This document shows, one piece after another, positions 58,513 through 64,000 of a stretch of 64,000 bases of DNA. Below the pieces are notes generated by a model. That model had not been told where the DNA came from, did no database searches, and saw only the letters and a list, made by a program, of their open reading frames with translations. The translations under genes were made by a program, and so were the position numbers. Origin of the DNA: Takakia lepidozioides (lineage: Eukaryota > Streptophyta > Takakiopsida > Takakiales > Takakiaceae); NCBI GenBank assembly GCA_030704615.1, contig CM060734.1:37466042-37530041 (forward strand), written 5' to 3'. Each line of letters begins with the position of its first letter. Position 1 is the stretch's first letter.

Positions 58513-60900
58513 TTAAGCATAGATATCGGAGAGGCGGGGGCCCATGCGGATGAGTGGTTGATCATGCTTGACATCTTTGTCGGGATTACATTCAGTTATG
58601 CAGATGTGTATGTTGGGAGCATAGATGGGTTGGTGTATGTATCTGTTATCTATAGGTTGAGTGGGAGTGGCGTGTTGTTGGTGGGTGTGTGTTAGATAAT
58701 CGGTGTTAGTATTTTTGTGGAAGGTGGTGAGTAGGGCAAGATTGTGTTCAGGGTTGCAATCGTCATGTGGGCCGAATAGGTCATGTTCTATCTGCCATGT
58801 GTTGTCTGATGAGGAGTACCCAACCCATTGACAGTGATAGTATGTATCAATACAGGTGGCCCCAAAGGCATCAATGGACATTTGGGTTTTAACTCCTAGT
58901 ATGGCATCAATGATGTAAGCATTGTTATTGTCGTCACTATGTGGTGAGGATGGGGGGGACAGTGCGGTGGTTAGTTGGGAAGGGGTGGGGGAGCCTTGCA
59001 TACTAGGTGATGGAGTGAGTGGCGTAAGCAGGTTGTGGTTAGGTTCGGGAGGGTGTGTGTTAGGTACTTGATATGGGGGATCGGGTTGTGTGTCTGGAGG
59101 AGTATTGGTGGTATATGTCGTTTTGAGTCTTTGATAGATGGAGGCAGTAGGGGAAGATCGGTACTGGGGGAGCAGGTCTTGGGCCGTATGTGGATAGTAG
59201 AGGCAGGGGAGATCACATTGGAGAGTGCAGGCTGCTGAGGGATGACAAAAGAGGGTGCGAAGGTGGTGTAGGCATCGATTGGTTTTGGACGTGGCGCGGG
59301 AGAACTTAAGAGTGAATTCACTTGGTTTAAAAAGTCTATGGCTGGTGGCGGTAGTAAGTTGGGTGAGGGTGGTGATGTGGCGTTCTTTGAAATAGGTGAG
59401 GATGGGGGTCTTTTGTTTGGGATAAGAGACGTCGAATTGTGATAAAAAAGGGCTTGTGAGCCATGCGCGTTCTAAAGGTGACGAGGTGTTAGGATAGGCT
59501 GGCAGATCGGTTTGTATGCTAATTTTCATTTGGCGTAGGATGAGTAGTGTGCGTGCAGTGGGGGAGTGTAGGCAGGCCTGTGGGTGCAAGGATGATAATG
59601 AGTAGAGGCGATTGTATTGTAATGCAAGGTGTTTGAGAAGTCCCTGATAAATGATACCTAGGCGCCCATGATCGTTGAGTGCTTCTTTTAATTGGGTGCC
59701 TAATGTACGAGCATACGAGATGATTAATGGGCTCGAACCAATTCCGTAGTGGTCAGTAGGGGGTTGCGTGAGGGCATTGGGAGTGCTAGTCGGTAGGCCA
59801 CATACACGCTTTGTTAGCTGAATAATACTTTTATCAAGTTTTTTGATGTCCGGTAGGGAGAAGGGTTTGCGTGGAATGAGTATTGAATTTGTGTTTATAG
59901 TACGGATTGAATGATAGATAATTTTGGTCGAATGGCAATAGGGGATTTGAGCAGGGCAAGGCTTTTGGTAGCGAGTTTGGATGATGTAGATTCTTTTTGG
60001 ATATGCCATGTGAGGGAGGGAACATTGTAAACCTAGGTAAGTATATGGCTCGTCTGGTCCTAGAAAGGGAAATGGTGTGTTTTGGTAGTGTACATAGAGT
60101 TTGCAATGTGAGGCTATGGCAGTTTTGGTGAGCCAACTATGATGTGTTGCGGCTGTGATGGCGCATTTGTACAAGCTGAGTTCCATACCTGACCATAGAT
60201 TGAATCTGAATAGTTTGTTAACTTGTCGGTTTATGTGTTGTGGTTTATGTGCCAGGATAGCTAGATCATCTGCATATGCTGCAGCGGAGATGTCACTTGA
60301 TGAGGTTTTGTATTGGTATCCGAGCTTGCCGCGAGCTAGCCATCTGAGAAGAGGTTCTAGGAAGATAATGAATAGGTAGGGGCTTAAGGTGTCACGTTGG
60401 ATAGTTCCCCGGAGGATGGGGATAGGCGGGGTGAAACCATAGTATGCACCAAAATATTCAATAGTACTGTTTGTGTACATGTTTCCTATTAGTTGGACAG
60501 CATCAGTGGGGTAACCAAGGTCAAGCATGATAGCAAGTAGTCTAGCATGATCTAGGGAGCCGAAGGCATTTTTAAAATCGATATATAAGAGATAAATATC
60601 TTGCTTTATAAGTTTAGCATCTTCGAGTGCGGATAGAACATATTGTATTTGTCGTGTTGTGCTGCGTGTAGCTCGGAATCCTTCTCGGGGGGTCACTAAG
60701 AATTTGGTGTTGCTCGCCATAACTTGATAGCATTGTGGTGAGCGTGCTGGTGAATAGCTTGTATATGGTGTTGGCCAGTGCTATGGGCCTATAATTACTG
60801 AGATCTGTAGGGTCGCCTTTTTTGAATAGTAGAATGGTTCAACTGTGCTTCCAGGAGTGTGGGATTCGTTTTAGTTTGTAACATAGTTGAAATTTTTTTT
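58513..60900 (-). pseudogene. LINE reverse transcriptase and C-terminal region
   Basis: The main frame 60720-58513 is open for 735 codons. The N-terminal RT motifs (GDPTDLSNYRPIAL) lie just upstream beyond an in-frame TGA at 60841-60839. Then come REGFRATRSTTRQIQ, LLYIDFKNAFGSLDHARLL, a degenerate IQRDTLSPYLFIIFLEPLL and AAAYADDLAILAHKP with the catalytic Asp pair, followed by YLGLQCSLP. The downstream half is a Pro/Ser/Thr-rich linker towards RNase H. Confidence 0.9.
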
Positions 60901-61048
60901 AAATGAGGGAGTGTAGTTGAGGGTCTAATGCTTGAAGTATGGCATTTGGTATAAGATCGGGTCTCGGGGCTTTAGATTTTAATAGTTTTTTAAGGCATGA
61001 TTCGTAGAGATCAATTGTAAATAAGTCTAGGATGCGGTCCATTGAGGA

Positions 61049-61462
61049 TCATCTGTTGTCAATCGAGAAGCCATCTATATCATGCCATGGATAGTGTTTA
61101 GCTTTACACATGCAGTTGGCAGTGTGGAGACTGGGGTGTAAGCAGTTTGTAACTGTGGGTGTGTAGGTTGAGGATGCTTGTGACCATATTTCTTGGTTGA
61201 TGTCCGTTGGATTGGTTAGCAAGTGGCCGTGCCTGTGTTTGAGACAGTCGATGGGTGGGTTGAGGGCAGGGTTAAAGATGGCTTTGTGAGCTTTTTTGGG
61301 ATGGTCGCGTAGCAGTCGGTTAAAAGAAGAGACGAATTTTTTGTGATTGTCGGCGGCTTTTTGTTTGGTAATACTGTAAGCAGCTTTTTTGGCATCTCTT
61401 CCAACTTTGGAAAGAGCAGCTGTCCAGTGAGGAATATCTTGGGGATTGGCGGGTGGGGGCAT
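61049..61462 (-). pseudogene. LINE linker between endonuclease and reverse transcriptase
   Basis: A 137-codon frame with a helical, Lys-rich content (KAAYSITKQKAADNHKKF), typical of the EN-RT linker of LINE ORF2. It is out of register with the neighbours, so small indels separate them. Confidence 0.65.
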
Positions 61463-61746
61463 AAGTGCTTGACATGTTGTTAAGGTGTTTAGGCAGGTGA
61501 TACGTGGATCCGAAGGCCAGTTATTTCCCGGGTGGATGGGGGTAGTGGTAGATATAATGGTGAGGGCACGCCTGATTGTGTGGTATGTGTTAAGATGTGA
61601 TGTCCATATACGTTTTTGAGTATGGGTAAGGTAGCCACCATTTTTGAGCGTGTAGTTTGTGGGATTTTAGGGGGGGCAGAGCAGGTGGCAATGACACTAT
61701 TGGTCATTTCTTTCATTGAAGTTGTGAGTATGGTCTCGGCTTCGGT

Positions 61747-62969
61747 CTAGGCTTTGTCAGGGGATTGCGCGAGGTTTGCTTCGGAAAGTATGTCGGAGAG
61801 TTGTATCATAAGGTGTAAGGATGCTGGTTGGAAATGCTTTAGGAAGGTGACTATGTTATTATGGGGAAGTGGGGTTAAGATTCTAGATTGTGGTGGTGGG
61901 ACATGTATGGGTGGAATAGGTCTAAAGGAAATGAGAGATGGTGGGATGGTTACTAACACGGGGTAATGGTCTGAGTTGCATAGACTATTAATGTGTACAT
62001 GACTGCTGAGGTATGTGGGGATGTCGTTTTGTGTCTTGAGGTAGAAACCGTCAAGAAAGCTTAAGGATGAGTAGTTGAGTCCACCTTGTCTGGAATAGTG
62101 GTGATCGGCGGGTATACAACAGAGATGGTGTGAATGAGTAAAACTTGCCCATTCATGGTCAGCGGGGGATGGAGTTTTATGTATACCATTGTATGTGTGA
62201 CCCATGAGAGCAATGTCCTTGTTGAAATCGCCTGCTAGAATGTAGTGCTGGGAGTGGGTGGAAGGTTGTGTTAACGTTTTAGAGATGGTGAGCAGGATAT
62301 CAGGGATCAAGGGGAGATCTTCGGAGTGTGAGGGCATGTACAAGTGTATAAGGATAATAGGAGGCATGGCGGGAAGGTGTAGTTTGATGATTTGAAGATG
62401 TGATCGTAGGGAAGAGCGACAGGGATTTTGATTGTGGTGTTCGGGGAGTGATGTGTGCGGAGGATACCAAAAGCCATCCCTCCCCGAGTAGGGTGATATG
62501 GCGCGGAGCGTCTGTTTAGGCACTTTGCAGCTGTGAGTGAGCTGCCATATAGCAGGTAGTAGGCTGGGAGGAGTTTCTTGATATTTGAGTTGTTGGGGTT
62601 GTGTGCGCTGAGTTTAGTTTCTTGTAATAGAATGATATGTGGGGGTGTAGAGTCCGTTAGATGGAGAAGGCTTTGGATGCTGGTGGCAAGTGATCCTACA
62701 TTCCACGTAAGTATGTTGAGTGCGTGTGCTGGCTGGGAGGAGGCGGTGTGTGGGAGGCTGTTGGATCTAGGAAATGTTGGAGGTGGGACATTGGTGGAGC
62801 TGGTCATGCAGGGTGGGATGGTGGATGGAGGTGTGGTGGGAGGGGGTTGATATCCAGGGATGCCTCTCGTGGCGTGGAGGGTTGCGGCGAGAATATTTTT
62901 GGAGAGGAATGGAAATTTGTTGGTGATAGTATCGACTACCTCCGGAATTGAGTCCGAAGTTCGTACCAC
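61747..62969 (-). pseudogene. LINE endonuclease (APE-type)
   Basis: Two frames, 62969-62307 and 62523-61747, overlap and together carry the apurinic-endonuclease motifs: LNILTWNVGSL, IILLQETKLSAH (the metal-binding Glu), HYILAGDFNKDIA (D.N) and CNSDHYPVLVTI (SDH). A frame change between about 62520 and 62310 splits the domain. Before it lies IPEVVDTITNKFPFLSKNIL, which resembles a small CUE-like helix bundle. The domain nicks target DNA for target-primed reverse transcription. Confidence 0.85.
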
Positions 62970-63352
62970 CGTATGCGGGACCCTTTCGCATCCGGAAGGT
63001 TATGAATGAGGATGTGTATGAATTGGAGTTGCCGGCAAACAGCAAGGTGCATCCGGTATTCCACGTCTCATTTTTTAAGCCTTACTTCAAAGATGAAGCA
63101 CGTCCGAATCGGCCTCAAGTGTTGCGTCCGCCACCTGTGCTGTTGGATCATGAAATTGAACCTGAGTACGAGGTGGAGGCAATGCTTAAGTTGAGGAGAT
63201 TCAAGAATCGAGAAACGGAGTATCTCGTGAAATGGAAGGGCTATCATCATGTGGAGGCATCTTGGGTGCGTGTCTCAGAAATGGGAAACGCATCCGAGGC
63301 GGTTGCAGTTTTCGAAGAGCAACCGAGGGGGTTGTCTTGTAGTGCGGGCTAA
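62945..63352 (+). pseudogene. Ty3/gypsy chromovirus: integrase tail and chromodomain
   Basis: Encodes the integrase C-terminal part (LSPKFVPPYAGPFRI, VYELELPANSKVHPVFHVS) and then a chromodomain (YEVEAMLKLRRF, ETEYLVKWKGY, EASWVRVSEM), ending with a stop at 63352. Chromodomains of this family bind methylated histone H3 and steer insertion into heterochromatin. Everything upstream (gag, protease, RT, RNase H, integrase core) is absent, replaced by the LINE that abuts near 62945. Confidence 0.9.
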
Positions 63353-64000
63353 TGCGGAAGCTACGTGCTTCCAGTCACGTACTATAATCGTGTAGCCTCG
63401 GGACAAAGTCGTAGTGCGGCTTCGGCGTGTTCCCGTACCTCAGGCCAGCATTCCAAAGTGGACCCGATTGTAGTGATTGAGGTGCACGGTTGGTTCAAGG
63501 TTATCTTCCTAGTAAAAAAGGGTTCAAGGCGAACCCTTGCTCAAGGTGATGCCAAAAGCGACATCACGAGCGGTTGCAAGCAAATGTTGTTGCAGTAAGG
63601 CGATTTGATCCTCGGGGAGGATCGATCCTTGGCCCTGAAGTGGGTCAAGAAGTGTGCACTAGGAGGAGCTTGAGAGGCTCCACCCTTGGCCGGGACTTGG
63701 AGGAAGTCGGCCGAACTAGCTAGTGGAGAGAAGAGTCAAGTGGGGGTTTGGTTCTTAGCCATGGGACGCCATGGTGCGGAAACAAACTCCTTGATGTGGG
63801 ACGCCACAACTTGGATGTTCGTTTCTACAAAATGGACAAGTCGATGAGGACATCGACTCCCTATTGGTAGGGGTGTCTGTCGCGGTCCTTTGCCTTGAGG
63901 GCAGGGGGTCAAGTCGCAGAGGGGCTGCCCCTGTGGTGGGGGCGGTGGCAGCAATAGGTACGGGGGGCTGAAGCAACCTTGAGTGCCCAAGGCACTTGAG
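63353..64000. other. Probable 3' region and LTR of the chromovirus, plus unknown DNA
   Basis: Non-coding G-rich sequence after the pol stop, likely the gypsy 3' untranslated region and LTR, but with no second LTR in the window to prove it. On the minus strand at 63976-63755 a frame carries STCPFCRNEHPSC, a possible CCHC-like fragment, which I do not trust. Confidence 0.35.

Larger units (their letters stand above)
57332..62969 (-). mobile_element. Non-LTR retrotransposon (LINE), defective
   Basis: About 5.6 kb, reading on the minus strand from an endonuclease through reverse transcriptase to RNase H. The body has frame changes and at least one in-frame stop (TGA at 60841-60839, within an otherwise conserved run before GDPTDLSNYRPIAL). 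The 5' end lies against a Ty3/gypsy integrase fragment near 62945; the 3' end lacks the last part of RNase H. Pro/His/Thr-rich composition and C-rich sense strand set it apart from the LINE family in the SPAG17 introns. Confidence 0.9.

Noticed and set aside
1-64000. tRNA, rRNA or snRNA genes
   Set aside because: No cloverleaf, B-box set or rRNA core was recognised on reading; the only tRNA-like match is the copia primer-binding site.

Overview
The window is nuclear DNA from a eukaryote with long introns and many transposons. A green-lineage (streptophyte) host fits best. There is a plant-type protein phosphatase inhibitor-2 gene and a plant-style Ty1/copia element. There is also a roughly 30-kb gene for the ciliary central-apparatus protein SPAG17/PF6, which is expected only where motile cilia or flagellated sperm exist. 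A charophyte such as Chara, or another sperm-swimming plant lineage, would fit, but the species is inferred and not proven.

Layout. (1) 224-5118, plus strand: last four visible exons of an unidentified gene. (2) 5473-7129, minus strand: inhibitor-2, convergent with the first gene. (3) 7130-10887: mostly empty intergenic DNA. (4) 10888-40692, minus strand: a SPAG17-like gene of nearly 30 exons whose 5' end runs into a 500-N gap (40693-41192). Its introns hold many LINE fragments with (ATTTC)n tails and a complete 4.7-kb copia element nested inside one of those LINEs. (5) 41193-46887: two almost identical copies of an OTU-protease ORF, the second enclosed by ~270-bp inverted arms, with an RPA-like OB-fold gene between them. 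(6) 46863-57274: the most unusual block. It has a minus-strand gene with a ParB-like domain and a plus-strand MULE/SWIM transposase gene, transcribed away from each other. Between them lies a 1.7-kb array of about thirty ~24-bp palindromes spaced ~53 bp apart, and further copies of the same palindrome sit in introns and flanks. (7) 57332-62969, minus strand: a defective LINE with endonuclease, reverse transcriptase and RNase H. (8) 62945-63352, plus strand: the integrase tail and chromodomain of a Ty3/gypsy chromovirus, interrupted by that LINE, followed by probable LTR DNA to the window end.

How it works together. Groups 1, 2 and 4 look like host genes; intron phases agree across most of the exon junctions I checked. 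From 41 kb onward the DNA looks mobile-element derived. The candidate new system is block 6: a transposase, a ParB-fold companion protein and a dense palindromic site array sharing one divergent intergenic region. Both genes show several frame changes in this copy, so it may be decayed or contain assembly errors. Any link between the ParB-like protein and the palindromes is inference.
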